Source of the DNA: Bacteroidales bacterium
GTDB lineage: Bacteria > Bacteroidota > Bacteroidia > Bacteroidales > Marinilabiliaceae
Direction of reading: 5' to 3'
Assembly (NCBI GenBank): GCA_022768325.1
Contig: JALEMI010000034.1
Span: 17,746 to 81,745 of the forward strand
Length of the DNA stretch: 64,000 nt
Each line of letters begins with the position of its first letter. The first letter of the stretch is position 1. Position numbers and translations under genes: made by a program. The notes below the pieces were generated by a model, which was given only the letters and a program-made list of their open reading frames with translations, was not told where the DNA came from and ran no database searches. This document shows positions 18,620 to 27,269 of the stretch, piece by piece.

Positions 18620-19183
18620 TCAGCATAAGATAATAGAATCGAGCGGGACATCGCCCTCGTCAGTCGGGACATCGGGGAACAATTGGCAGCTGAAGCCTAC
18701 GCCGATGCGTTTGGCTTTTGGAAAATCGGAGAAACTCCTGTCGTAGAACCCCTTGCCTCGCCCGAGACGACGACCATCGGGAGCAAAAGCTATTCCCGGA
18801 GTGAGGATGACAAGGTTGTCCGTCAAAGCCACCTCGGGAGGCAAGAGAGGTGCGTCGACTGAGGGCTGGAGAATACCGAAATCGGGATCGGGAATCAGCT
18901 CGTCGACACCACGGAAGAGCCGGAATTGGAGGTCGTCGCCAACCATTATCGGGAGATACACATTCTTCCCCATGTTACGCAAGGCGAGATTGAGCGAGAC
19001 GATGTCAATCTCGTCGGGCATGGGCCAAAACGAGAGGACGTTCTCAGCCGAGGCAACATCTGGATTGGCGAGAGCCTTGTCCGCAAGAACCTTTGCGGCC
19101 TCAGCCCTCTGAACGGGCGAGAGCTGCGTCTTTAGTCGTCGGACTTTTCGTCGGAGTTCTTTCTTCAGTTCAGAAATTGTCAT
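18620..19183 (-). CDS. 5-formyltetrahydrofolate cyclo-ligase
   Basis: A 187-residue enzyme converting 5-formyl-THF to 5,10-methenyl-THF with ATP. The start at 19183 (MTISELKKELRRKVRR) is chosen because the longer frame back to 19246 runs through the purA terminator. Basic N-terminal ATP/folate-binding residues (KKELRRKVRRLKTQ) and the C-terminal GRLGRGKGFYDR motif (the usual LGxGxGxYDR) identify the family; LTPGIAFAPDGRRLG precedes it. Length is typical. It sits between purA and tex, and one-carbon metabolism fits the neighbouring purine gene. Confidence 0.92.
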   Translation of the reverse strand: MTISELKKELRRKVRRLKTQLSPVQRAEAAKVLADKALANPDVASAENVLSFWPMPDEIDIVSLNLALRNMGKNVYLPIMVGDDLQFRLFRGVDELIPDPDFGILQPSVDAPLLPPEVALTDNLVILTPGIAFAPDGRRLGRGKGFYDRSFSDFPKAKRIGVGFSCQLFPDVPTDEGDVPLDSIILC

Positions 19184-19201
19184 GGTAAGGGGAATCTCTG
19201 G

Positions 19202-19240
19202 AAAAACGAACCCCTCCGTAGCCGTGGGCGTTCGGAGGGG
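19202..19240 (-). terminator. Intrinsic terminator of purA
   Basis: On the minus strand an 8-bp GC-rich stem (19233-19240 with 19211-19218) is followed by a T-rich stretch (TTCGTTTTT). It lies between purA and the cyclo-ligase start. Confidence 0.8.
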
Positions 19241-19304
19241 CATCATACGTCAATGTGTATCTTGCTGATGTGGGAATCAGCGAAGGGATGCCTTTCGGCG
19301 GGGT

Positions 19305-20570
19305 TTACTTGCGGACAATAGTCTGCTCACGGTCGGGTCCAACGGAGACAATCTTGACAGGCACACCGAGGTAGCTCTCGATGAACTTGACATAGTCGAC
19401 AAACTTCTGTGGGAACTGGTCTTCGGAAGTCATCTTGTCCATTGGCGTGTTCCATCCCTCGAAGTCCATGTAGACAGGCTCGACGCCATCGTTGATGTCG
19501 AATGGCATCTCGTCGGTCTCGCGGTCGCCAACCTTGTAGGCTACGCACGCCTTGATGGTTTGGAAGGCATCGAGGATGTCGCTCTTCATCATGATGAGCT
19601 GCGTCACGCCGTTAATCATGACCGCATAGCGGAGGGCGACGAGGTCAATCCAACCGCAACGGCGCGGACGCCCCGTCACAGCGCCGAACTCGTGACCGAG
19701 CTTACGGAGCTGCTCACCCGTCTCGTCGAAGAGCTCTGTGGGGAAAGGACCACTTCCGACGCGGGTGCAATAGGCTTTGAAAATGCCAAAGACCTCGCCG
19801 ATATTCTTTGGGGCGACACCGAGACCTGTGCAAGAGCCAGCGGAGACGGTGTTGGAGGAGGTGACGAAGGGGTATGAGCCAAAATCGACATCGAGCATGG
19901 TGCCCTGGGCGCCCTCGGCGAGGACATTCTTACCCTCGGCGAGAAGGCTGTTGATGTAGAACTCGCTATCGATGAAAGTGAATTGGCGGAGCTTCTCGAT
20001 GCCTGCCATCCAGTCTTTCTCAATCTCGGCGAGCTTGTCGAGCTGGTAATTGTAATGCCCGAGAATCTCCTTGTGGCGGTTGATAGCGGCCGTGTACTTA
20101 GCCTCGAAGTTGTGCTCCAGGTCGCCTACTCGGAGACCGTTGCGGCTAATCTTGTCGGTGTAGGTGGGGCCGATGCCTTTGCCTGTTGTACCAATCTTGC
20201 CGTCGCCTTTTGCCATCTCGTAGGCAGCGTCGAGGAGACGGTGGGTTGGGAGGATGAGGTGGGCTTTGCGGGAGATGAAGAGGCGGGAACGGAGGTCGTG
20301 GCCAGAGGCTTCGAGCTGCTCTACCTCGGTTTTGAAGAGAGCCGGGTCGAGGACGACGCCGTTTCCGATTATGTTGACTTTGTCGCCCTGGAAGATGCCG
20401 GACGGGACAGAGCGGAGGACGTATTTTTGTCCTTCGAACTCGAGAGTATGGCCGGCGTTGGGGCCGCCTTGGAAGCGTGTGACGGCGGCGTAGCCTGGTG
20501 TGAGAACGTCGACCACCTTACCTTTACCCTCGTCGCCCCATTGGAGGCCCAGGAGAACGTCTACTTTCAT
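19305..20570 (-). CDS. purA: Adenylosuccinate synthetase
   Basis: A 421-residue cytosolic enzyme joining IMP and aspartate with GTP, the first step from IMP to AMP. The N-terminus MKVDVLLGLQWGDEGKGK carries the GDEGKGK loop (12-18) with catalytic Asp13. NAGHT with catalytic His, the GTTGKGIGP segment, AEGAQGTMLD and the TGRPRRCGW loop are all present. Length matches the family (~430). The ATG is only ~25 bases after the T-run of the upstream P-ATPase terminator, so any promoter must overlap or precede that hairpin. Confidence 0.96.
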   Translation of the reverse strand: MKVDVLLGLQWGDEGKGKVVDVLTPGYAAVTRFQGGPNAGHTLEFEGQKYVLRSVPSGIFQGDKVNIIGNGVVLDPALFKTEVEQLEASGHDLRSRLFISRKAHLILPTHRLLDAAYEMAKGDGKIGTTGKGIGPTYTDKISRNGLRVGDLEHNFEAKYTAAINRHKEILGHYNYQLDKLAEIEKDWMAGIEKLRQFTFIDSEFYINSLLAEGKNVLAEGAQGTMLDVDFGSYPFVTSSNTVSAGSCTGLGVAPKNIGEVFGIFKAYCTRVGSGPFPTELFDETGEQLRKLGHEFGAVTGRPRRCGWIDLVALRYAVMINGVTQLIMMKSDILDAFQTIKACVAYKVGDRETDEMPFDINDGVEPVYMDFEGWNTPMDKMTSEDQFPQKFVDYVKFIESYLGVPVKIVSVGPDREQTIVRK

Positions 20571-20594
20571 TATCAGTTTCTTAATATTCAGACA

Positions 20595-20638
20595 TAAAAA
20601 ATCGGAAGGTTGGACGAGCTTCGTCCTGACCCCCCGAT
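20595..20638 (-). terminator. Intrinsic terminator of the P-type ATPase gene (or purA leader hairpin)
   Basis: Read on the minus strand, 20638-20601 folds into a long interrupted stem (ATCGG/CCGAT outer, GGACGA/TCGTCC inner) followed by a run of T. It is placed correctly to end the ATPase transcript but also lies inside the likely leader of purA. Confidence 0.8.
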
Positions 20639-20723
20639 GCGCTAAGATATGAATTATTTCTTAAATAAAGAGGGAATACAAACGAAACTTAACATCTGGG
20701 CGAAAAGCCATGACGCGAGACTG

Positions 20724-23450
20724 TTACTCATTTGTTTCGGCAACCCTGCCGCACGGGCTTGGCATGAAGAGAACCCTAACCTCGCGAACCCAAAGGACGA
20801 GCGACGAGAGAAGCGTGATGACAACCCAATCGACGAGTGCCATTGGCATGACATCGAAGAACTTATAGAGAACCTCGACGATTAGGACTTGCCCGACGAG
20901 AATGACGAGAGTAATGGTGCCGAAGCCTTTGCAGCCTTTGAGATGGAGGGCACTGCGTCGCGTCTTGAAAGCGCGGGCGTCGAACATATACCAGAAGTGC
21001 GTCATGACGAAGACGGAGAAGATGAGCGTCTGCTCGTAGGTGGTGAGACCGTTGGCCTTTCCGAGGGAGAAGGTGAGGAAATCGGACATGGAGCGGATGT
21101 CGGCGTGTTGGCACACGTAGAGCATGACGAGCATGATGAGGAAGAAGACGCCTCCGATGGCGAAAATCTCGATGCCCATGGTGCGGTCGATGATGAACGC
21201 CTTGCGGTCGCGGGGCTTATCGTTCATGACGGACTTAGAGGGCGGGAGGGAGGCGAGGGCCATTGCCCCGAAGGTATCCATGATGAGATTGACCCAGAGC
21301 ATCTGAGTGACCGTGAGGGGAGACTGGACACCCATGAAAGCACCGACAAGCACAATTAGACAGGCGGAGACATTGACAGTGAGTTGGAAGAGGAGGAACC
21401 GCTGGATGTTCTGATATAGAGAACGGCCCCAGAGGACAGCCTTGCCGATGCTGCTGAAAGAGTTGTCGATAATGGTGATGTCGCTGACCTCCTTGGCGAC
21501 AGACGTGCCGTCGCCCATGGAGAGACCGACGTGAGCGGACTTGAGGGCCGGCGCGTCATTTGTTCCGTCGCCTGTTACGGCTACGACCTCATTGTGCCTT
21601 TGAAGGCTCTCGACGAGCCTCTTCTTGTCCATAGGCCTTGCTCGGGCAATAATCTTGAAGTTTTGGACATTGGAATCGAGCTCGGCATCGGACATGGCGG
21701 CTATTTGCGGGCCTGTCACAATGTTGGAATCGGTGTCGGTGGCGGGATTCCATAGACCGATTTGACGACCTATCTCGATGGCGGTGTTGGCGGTGTCGCC
21801 CGTCACCATCTTGATATTGATACCGGCATTTTGGCACTCGGCGATGGCATCGGGGACATCGGGGCGGACTGGGTCGGCTATGGCGACGACACCGAGCAGA
21901 GTCAAATCGTTGGCGACAACTTGGCCGTCGGAAATTGGAGATTCGGCATCGGTCAGCTCCTTGTAGGCGAGGGCGAGAGTACGCATTCCTTGCTTTTGGA
22001 ACGTGGCGAGAGAATCGAAGACCTCTTCACGGCTTTTGCCGCCGGCTATTGAGGAGCAGAGATTGATGACAATCTCCGGAGCACCCTTGACATGGATAGA
22101 CTTGCGCCCTGAAGGAGAGGCGATTAGCGAAGCCATGTACTTACGCTCGGTTGAGAACGAGAGTTCGTCGATGCGTTGGACTGAGGAACGGACGGCTCGA
22201 TAGTCGACACCCTGGGCATTGAGCCAGAGGAGGAGCGCACCCTCGGTAGGATTGCCCACCACGGATGGGGCGGAAGGATTTGACGTATCGAGATCGGCAG
22301 TGGAATTGACGGCGAGAGCCTCGGCAATGATGGACGAAGTCGGGGCGGAAGCGAGGGGCGCATTGTCGGGGAATTCGAAGAAGAGAGCCTTGTTGACCCT
22401 CATCTGGTTTTGCGTAAGCGTACCCGTCTTATCGGTACAGATTACCGTTGCGGCACCCATTGTCTCGCAGGCGTGCATCTTGCGGACGAGGTTATTCGTC
22501 TTGAGCATACTGCGCATACTGTAGGCGAGTGCGAGCGTCACGGCCATGGGGAGACCCTCTGGCACGGCGACGACGATGAGGGTTACGGCAATCATGACCG
22601 TTTGGAGAAGATAGGCCATGAAATCGACCAATACGAAAGCGGAGTCGGAGGACAAGACCGGGATGAGATACATGACGAGACGGCCAACGACGACCAGGGC
22701 GGCTATGGCGTAGCTGAGCTTGGTGACTAGACTGCCGAGACCGTCGAGCTGCTCATTGAGAGGCGTCTTGACGCTGGAATCGATTTGCGCGGCCTCGAAG
22801 ACTTTGCCGTTCTCAGTCTTATCGCCGACGGCAAAGACACGCGCGACAGCGTGGCCCTCCATCACCTTGGTGCCACGCATGACGTGATTTGAAGGGAAAG
22901 TGGCTTGCGGATCGAAATGGTCGGGGTTTGTGGTCTTATCGCAGACGGGTTCGCCGGTAAGAGAACTCTCGTCGACCTTCAGGTGGGTGGATTGCAGGAG
23001 CTCAGCATCGGCGGGAATCTCCTCGCCAGTGGAAATAACGATGACATCGCCGACGACAACATCCCTCTTTGGCACACGGCGGGCGATGGAGGAACGAATG
23101 ACCTCGACAGGCTCGTCGTCGTTGACCTGATTGAGAAGCTCGAACTCCTTATCGGCCTTTAGCTCGAAGATGAAGGCGAGCCCCGTGGCGAGAAGAATGG
23201 CGATGAAAATGCCGATGGGTTCGAAAAAGACTGAGGCATCCTTGTCGAGACCGTAGAACTCGTAGAACGAAATTCCGACGGAGAGGCAGCCTGCCACGAG
23301 CAGAATGATGATGAGTTGGTCGGAGAATTTTTCGAGGAACTTCTTCCAGATGGGTTGCTTCTTTGGCGGGGTCAGGACGTTACGCCCGTTTTCTTGTCGG
23401 CTCTGGGCGACTTGTTCGTCGGTGAGACCCGTTAAGTTGTTGTCAGTCAT
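20724..23450 (-). CDS. Calcium-translocating P-type ATPase (PMCA-like)
   Basis: A 908-residue P2-type ATPase pumping cations out across the inner membrane. The start at 23450 (MTDNNLTGLTDEQV) is chosen over the longer frame to 23528, which runs through the promoter. TGE (141-143) is in the actuator domain, PEGLP (297-301) in helix 4, and the phosphorylated Asp340 in DKTGTLT. TGDGTNDAPALK is the hinge motif, and four to six helices end the protein. VAVPEGLPMAVT is the helix-4 sequence of plasma-membrane Ca2+ pumps, so Ca2+ is the best substrate guess. A good -7 element lies ~40 bases upstream. Confidence 0.88.
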   Translation of the reverse strand: MTDNNLTGLTDEQVAQSRQENGRNVLTPPKKQPIWKKFLEKFSDQLIIILLVAGCLSVGISFYEFYGLDKDASVFFEPIGIFIAILLATGLAFIFELKADKEFELLNQVNDDEPVEVIRSSIARRVPKRDVVVGDVIVISTGEEIPADAELLQSTHLKVDESSLTGEPVCDKTTNPDHFDPQATFPSNHVMRGTKVMEGHAVARVFAVGDKTENGKVFEAAQIDSSVKTPLNEQLDGLGSLVTKLSYAIAALVVVGRLVMYLIPVLSSDSAFVLVDFMAYLLQTVMIAVTLIVVAVPEGLPMAVTLALAYSMRSMLKTNNLVRKMHACETMGAATVICTDKTGTLTQNQMRVNKALFFEFPDNAPLASAPTSSIIAEALAVNSTADLDTSNPSAPSVVGNPTEGALLLWLNAQGVDYRAVRSSVQRIDELSFSTERKYMASLIASPSGRKSIHVKGAPEIVINLCSSIAGGKSREEVFDSLATFQKQGMRTLALAYKELTDAESPISDGQVVANDLTLLGVVAIADPVRPDVPDAIAECQNAGINIKMVTGDTANTAIEIGRQIGLWNPATDTDSNIVTGPQIAAMSDAELDSNVQNFKIIARARPMDKKRLVESLQRHNEVVAVTGDGTNDAPALKSAHVGLSMGDGTSVAKEVSDITIIDNSFSSIGKAVLWGRSLYQNIQRFLLFQLTVNVSACLIVLVGAFMGVQSPLTVTQMLWVNLIMDTFGAMALASLPPSKSVMNDKPRDRKAFIIDRTMGIEIFAIGGVFFLIMLVMLYVCQHADIRSMSDFLTFSLGKANGLTTYEQTLIFSVFVMTHFWYMFDARAFKTRRSALHLKGCKGFGTITLVILVGQVLIVEVLYKFFDVMPMALVDWVVITLLSSLVLWVREVRVLFMPSPCGRVAETNE

Positions 23451-23486
23451 GGTTTTTGAAGATATTGTGTTTGTTTGGTTTAGTCG

Positions 23487-23494
23487 CAAAGATA
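23487..23494 (-). promoter_or_regulatory. -7 element of the P-type ATPase promoter
   Basis: The minus strand reads TATCTTTG, an exact TAnnTTTG match, 37 bases before the chosen ATG. No clear -33 TTTG is seen. Confidence 0.65.
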
Positions 23495-23537
23495 TGGAAA
23501 AAGAATGGAGGGAGGAGATAGGTCCCACACATTACAT

Positions 23538-23600
23538 GAGGAAAGCGACCCGTCTCCTTGTGGATAAGGAGAAAGCCGCTTCCCTTGCCTCTTTTTATAA
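23538..23600. terminator. Hairpin between dapA and the P-type ATPase gene
   Basis: TCTCCTT (23553-23559) pairs with AAGGAGA (23566-23572), and outer AAGCG/CGCTT arms extend it. The T5 run follows on the plus strand, where no gene needs ending. On the minus strand the T-run is weak, so its role as dapA terminator is uncertain. Confidence 0.35.
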
Positions 23601-23643
23601 AGCTTAGGTTATTGTCAGAGCTAATTGACGTCTGGGGTTTAAC

Positions 23644-24537
23644 CTACTTGATGATATTGAGCTTTTTGAGTTCGTCGACAACGAGTTGGCGGTTGGCGGG
23701 CGTCATTGGGCAGAGGGGAGCTCGATAGACCTCCTCCATCATGCCCATTTCGGCGAGTGCGGCCTTAACGGGGATGGGGTTGCTCTCGACAAAGAGGAGA
23801 TCCATGAGCCTCCTGTACTTGAAGAACAACTCGCGGGCCTCGGCGACCATGCCTCTCATGGAGAAATCCATGAGGCGGACGAAATCGGCGGGGACGACAT
23901 TGGCGAGGACGGAGATGCAACCATCGGCACCGAGGACGTTGCAGAGCATGGAGATGTTGTCGTCGCCGCTGTAGACCTTGAAGCCCTCGGGACGGCCGTC
24001 GATGAGTTGGGCGACGTTCATGATATTGCCCGTGGCCTCTTTGATTCCGACGATATTATCGAAATCGTGGGCGAGACGGAGAGCGACCTCGGGCTTGATG
24101 GGTGTTCCGGTACGGCCTGGGACGTTGTAGAGAATGATGGGGATGTCGACAGCCTTGGCGACGGAGGAGAAGTGGAGATACATACCCTCGGACGTTGGCT
24201 TATTGTAGTAAGGGCCGACGGTGAGGACGGCATCGACACCGGCTTGCGCGGCATTGCGCGTATACTTGATACAGCTCTCGGTGCAATTGGAGCCGGTTCC
24301 GCCGATGACGACCATCCTGTGGTTGATATACTCGACGGAGTGGCGGAACATTTGCGCGTCTTCTTCCTCGGACAGCGTAGGGGTCTCTCCCGTAGAGCCG
24401 CAGACGACGACTCCCGCGGTGCCGTTGGCGAGGTGGAAATCGAGAAGCCTGTCGTAAGCCTCGTAGTCTATTGAACCATCTTTCTTGAACGGCGTGACGA
24501 GAGCCGCTATTGAGCCTTGAAGATTGAAATGAGCCAT
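23644..24537 (-). CDS. dapA: 4-hydroxy-tetrahydrodipicolinate synthase
   Basis: A 297-residue cytosolic class I aldolase condensing pyruvate with aspartate semialdehyde, the first step of the lysine/diaminopimelate branch. The Schiff-base lysine is Lys166 in VGIKEATGN and the catalytic Tyr is Tyr137 in LYNVPGRT. GSTGETPTL (47-55) is the substrate-binding signature. Length is typical (~292). It stands alone, with ~115 bases between a -7 element and the ATG. Diaminopimelate feeds the peptidoglycan enzymes of the dcw cluster in this window, but it is not linked to it. Confidence 0.95.
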   Translation of the reverse strand: MAHFNLQGSIAALVTPFKKDGSIDYEAYDRLLDFHLANGTAGVVVCGSTGETPTLSEEEDAQMFRHSVEYINHRMVVIGGTGSNCTESCIKYTRNAAQAGVDAVLTVGPYYNKPTSEGMYLHFSSVAKAVDIPIILYNVPGRTGTPIKPEVALRLAHDFDNIVGIKEATGNIMNVAQLIDGRPEGFKVYSGDDNISMLCNVLGADGCISVLANVVPADFVRLMDFSMRGMVAEARELFFKYRRLMDLLFVESNPIPVKAALAEMGMMEEVYRAPLCPMTPANRQLVVDELKKLNIIK

Positions 24538-24651
24538 GAACTCAGAAAATGTTATTATAGGACAGCGCGGCCGTCGGGATTAACTTTCGGCATCGCCCTT
24601 AGTTTCAATAAAGTAGCCAAAGCGCCATGGAGTTGATGGGAAATGGCGGCA

Positions 24652-24659
24652 CAAAGTTA
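24652..24659 (-). promoter_or_regulatory. -7 element of the dapA promoter
   Basis: The minus strand reads TAACTTTG, an exact TAnnTTTG match, giving a leader of ~105 bases. I could not recognise a lysine riboswitch in the leader. Confidence 0.6.
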
Positions 24660-24709
24660 ATTTACTTTTGCCTTTATTGAAATTTCAACATAGGAAAATT
24701 ACATTGGGC

Positions 24710-24749
24710 AGAAAGAAATGACGCCCACGTTGCAAGAACACAGGCGTCA
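24710..24749 (-). terminator. Intrinsic terminator of grpE-dnaJ
   Basis: On the minus strand TGACGCC (24749-24743) pairs with GGCGTCA (24725-24719), followed by TTTCTTTC. Confidence 0.78.
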
Positions 24750-24776
24750 GTATGGAGAAATTGTAAGAGAGGGGTC

Positions 24777-25928
24777 TTAGCTGAACATCTGCTTAACCTT
24801 CTCGAAGAAAGAGGCTTTCTCGGAAGCTGAGGGCTTGAAAGATGGGCTTTCGATGAGCTTCTCGATGAGCTTCTTGTCGTCGGCGGAGAGCTTCTTCGGG
24901 ACGTAGATGTCGACACGGATGAGGAGGTCGCCCCGATAGGAGCTGTTGACCTCGGGGAGGCCTTTGCCTTTGAGGCGGAGGACCTTGCCGGGCTGGGTGC
25001 CTGGCTCGATGTTGATCTTGACCTTGCCGTCGGCAGTAGGAATCTCGGTCTCTGTGCCGAGGATGGCCTCGGGTACGGAGAGCAGGAGATGGTAGATGAG
25101 GTTGGAGCCGTCGCGCTGGAGAACTGGATCCTCCTCGACCTGAATGACAACGAGGAGGTCGCCGGCCGTTCCGCCATTGGGTGCGGCATTGCCACCGCCG
25201 CGGACTTTGAGCTGCATACCGTCCTCGACACCAGCAGGAATCTTTACGGAGACGACAGCCTCGTCGGACATGGTGCCCGTTCCGCCGCACTTGGTGCACT
25301 TGTCGGTGATGGTCTTACCACGGCCACCGCAAGAGGGGCAGACACTCTGCTGCTGGACACGTCCGAAGAAAGAGTTTACGACTTGCGTGACGTATCCGAC
25401 ACCGTTGCACTGGGAGCAAGTCTTGACGGAATTGGCATCCTTGGCACCCGTGCCGTTGCATTGTGAGCAAGGCACTTGCTTACGCACCTTGAGCTTCTTC
25501 TCGACACCCGAGGCGCACTCCTTGAGGGTGAGCTTGACACGGACGCGGAGATCGGAGCCACGATTTCCAGCAGCACCTGAGCGGCGGGACGAGAAACCGC
25601 CGCCGAAGCCGAAGCCCTCGAAAATGTCGCCGAAGTGGCTGAAGATGTCCTCCATATTCATGCCACCGCCATAGAAGCCACCGCCTCCGGCACCCGAAGC
25701 GCCATCGAAAGCGGCGTGGCCGAACTGGTCGTATCGGGAGCGTTTGTTTTGGTCGGAGAGCACATCGTAGGCCTCTGCGGCCTCCTTGAACTTCTCCTCG
25801 GCCTCCTTGTCACCCGGGTTGCGGTCTGGGTGGTACTTAATGGCCAGTTTTCTGTATGCCTTCTTGAGTTCTTCGGGAGTTGCGTTCTTGCTGACCCCGA
25901 GGACCTCGTAATAATCTCTTTTTGCCAT
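24777..25928 (-). CDS. dnaJ: Chaperone DnaJ (Hsp40)
   Basis: A 383-residue class A J-protein that stimulates DnaK ATPase activity and delivers unfolded substrates. The J domain (1-70) has HPD at 33-35. A Gly/Phe-rich linker (~75-120) follows, then the zinc domain with four CxxCxGxG repeats ([32 protein letters not shown]), all intact. The C-terminal substrate domains end FEKVKQMFS. Length is typical (~376). It lies 53 bases after grpE in the same direction. dnaK is not in the window. Confidence 0.96.
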   Translation of the reverse strand: MAKRDYYEVLGVSKNATPEELKKAYRKLAIKYHPDRNPGDKEAEEKFKEAAEAYDVLSDQNKRSRYDQFGHAAFDGASGAGGGGFYGGGMNMEDIFSHFGDIFEGFGFGGGFSSRRSGAAGNRGSDLRVRVKLTLKECASGVEKKLKVRKQVPCSQCNGTGAKDANSVKTCSQCNGVGYVTQVVNSFFGRVQQQSVCPSCGGRGKTITDKCTKCGGTGTMSDEAVVSVKIPAGVEDGMQLKVRGGGNAAPNGGTAGDLLVVIQVEEDPVLQRDGSNLIYHLLLSVPEAILGTETEIPTADGKVKINIEPGTQPGKVLRLKGKGLPEVNSSYRGDLLIRVDIYVPKKLSADDKKLIEKLIESPSFKPSASEKASFFEKVKQMFS

Positions 25929-25981
25929 AGATTATCAGACTCCTTTCTTGCGGAAAATGTCTATCGACTTATGGAGTTATA

Positions 25982-26575
25982 TTATTGTCCGACAACGACT
26001 TTGGCGAAACGGAGGACCTTATCGCCGAGCATATAGCCTTTCTCGACGCAATCGAGAATCTTGCCCTTAAGCTCGGGCGTTGGGGCTGGAATCATCGTGA
26101 TGGCCTCGTGGACATTGGTGTCGAGAGGCAGCTCTTTGGTCTCGATGACCGTGACGCCGCGTTTTGCGAGATAGTCGTTGAACTTCTTGTAGATAAGAGC
26201 GACGCCGTCCTTGACGGCATTGACATCGGCATCGTCGTTCATGTGGGCGAGGGCGCGTTCGAAATCGTCGATGACTGGGAGGAGCGCAGCGAGGATGTCG
26301 GAGCCGGCGCCCTTGATGAGGTCGGCCTTCTCGCGGGCAGTCCTCTTGCGGTAATTGTCGTATTCGGCGCAGGTGCGGACGTACTTATCGTTCAGGTCGG
26401 CGATTTGCTTTTTGAGCTTCTCGACCTCGTCGTCGGCAGCGGGTTGCTCGGGGGCCTTAGCCTCGTCGGCATTCTCTTCTTGCTGCTGTTGCTGAGCCTC
26501 GGGCTGTTGCTGAGCCTCGTTTTGTTGTTGCTCTTCTGGCTTAGCCTCTGTCTGTTTATCTTGTGTGTTATCCAT
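25982..26575 (-). CDS. grpE: Nucleotide exchange factor GrpE
   Basis: A 197-residue DnaK co-chaperone. The start at 26575 (MDNTQDKQTEAKPEEQ) is chosen over a frame extension to 26599. The first ~55 residues are a low-complexity Gln/Glu/Ala tail, often present in GrpE but unusually Gln-rich here. A long coiled coil follows (DEVEKLKKQIADLNDKYVRT), then NYRKRTARE and the C-terminal beta domain with HEAITMIPAP and GKILDCVEKGYMLGDKVLRFAKVVV, the family signature. Forms the grpE-dnaJ operon. A sequence reading TTGACA, 16 bases, TAATGC lies ~35-65 bases upstream on the minus strand and may be an alternative-sigma promoter, but this is weak. Confidence 0.93.
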   Translation of the reverse strand: MDNTQDKQTEAKPEEQQQNEAQQQPEAQQQQQEENADEAKAPEQPAADDEVEKLKKQIADLNDKYVRTCAEYDNYRKRTAREKADLIKGAGSDILAALLPVIDDFERALAHMNDDADVNAVKDGVALIYKKFNDYLAKRGVTVIETKELPLDTNVHEAITMIPAPTPELKGKILDCVEKGYMLGDKVLRFAKVVVGQ

Positions 26576-26679
26576 AATCGAAATTAGTTTTTGGGGCATT
26601 AGCTGCCGCCGTCGTCATGTCAAAATGGTTGCCAAACGTTCACATTGCGTCTTTTTGGCAGAGAGAAGAAGAAATGTCA

Positions 26680-26711
26680 CACAAAGAAGGGCGGCCACGA
26701 CGGGTCGCCCT
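26680..26711 (-). terminator. Intrinsic terminator of the thioredoxin-fold gene pair
   Basis: On the minus strand 26711-26703 pairs with 26696-26688 (9 bp, one G-U), followed by TCTTTG. Confidence 0.65.
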
Positions 26712-26741
26712 ATAAATCTTCATCGCGAGAGTGACATTATG

Positions 26742-27257
26742 TCAGTCGAAAATGCCATTGAGGAACTGCAAGAGTTGCTCGCCTCGGAGATTTGTGGCAA
26801 TGATGACGCCGTCCTTGTCAATCAGGAAGTTGGACGGGATTTGCTTCACATCATATTTTGAGGCGAGAGGGGAACGCCAACCCTTGAAATCGCAGACGTG
26901 GTAAGACCAGCTGAGCCTATCGGCATCGATTGCTTTTTGCCAGCGATCTTGACTGACATCGAGGGAGACGCTGAAAATCTCGAAGCCATTGCCTTTGTTG
27001 GACTTCTTGTCATGGAACTTGGCGTAGGCCTTGACGAGAGTAGGATTCTCGGCACGGCAAGGGCCGCACCATGACGCCCAAAAATCGACGAGAACGACCT
27101 TGCCCTTGAGACTCTTCAGATTCAGGCTCTTGCCATTGGGCGAGAGGGCGGAAATCTCGGGGGCGGACTTGCCGACCCATTTGTCTTGCGCCTCGGACTG
27201 GACTGCGGCGAGGACGAAGATGAGGGAGAAAAAGAGTAGCTTAAGGGATTTGGTCAT
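26742..27257 (-). CDS. Periplasmic thioredoxin-like protein (TlpA/ResA class)
   Basis: A 171-residue secreted thioredoxin-fold protein. The signal peptide is MTKSLKLLFFSLIFVLAAVQSEAQ. The mature part begins with the AhpC/TSA-like stretch WVGKSAPEI. The active site is W63-C64-G65-P66-C67 within VDFWASWCGPCRAENP, and the cis-Pro lies in KQIPSNFLID. These are TlpA/ResA traits, so it is probably a periplasmic disulfide reductase. It starts 12 bases after the upstream gene, which has the same fold and a similar WRSPLA/DDSPLA stretch but no catalytic cysteines. The two are one operon and probably an ancient duplication. The specific partner is unknown. Confidence 0.88.
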   Translation of the reverse strand: MTKSLKLLFFSLIFVLAAVQSEAQDKWVGKSAPEISALSPNGKSLNLKSLKGKVVLVDFWASWCGPCRAENPTLVKAYAKFHDKKSNKGNGFEIFSVSLDVSQDRWQKAIDADRLSWSYHVCDFKGWRSPLASKYDVKQIPSNFLIDKDGVIIATNLRGEQLLQFLNGIFD

Positions 27258-27269
27258 ACGATTGCGTTT

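Noticed and set aside
20649..20885. 78-codon plus-strand ORF overlapping the end of the P-type ATPase gene
   Set aside because: Two thirds of it is antisense to the ATPase C-terminus, it has no promoter, and the peptide shows no motif.
24538..24645. Lysine riboswitch in the dapA leader
   Set aside because: The leader is ~105 bases and I could not find the long multi-helix layout of the lysine aptamer or a terminator before the ATG.
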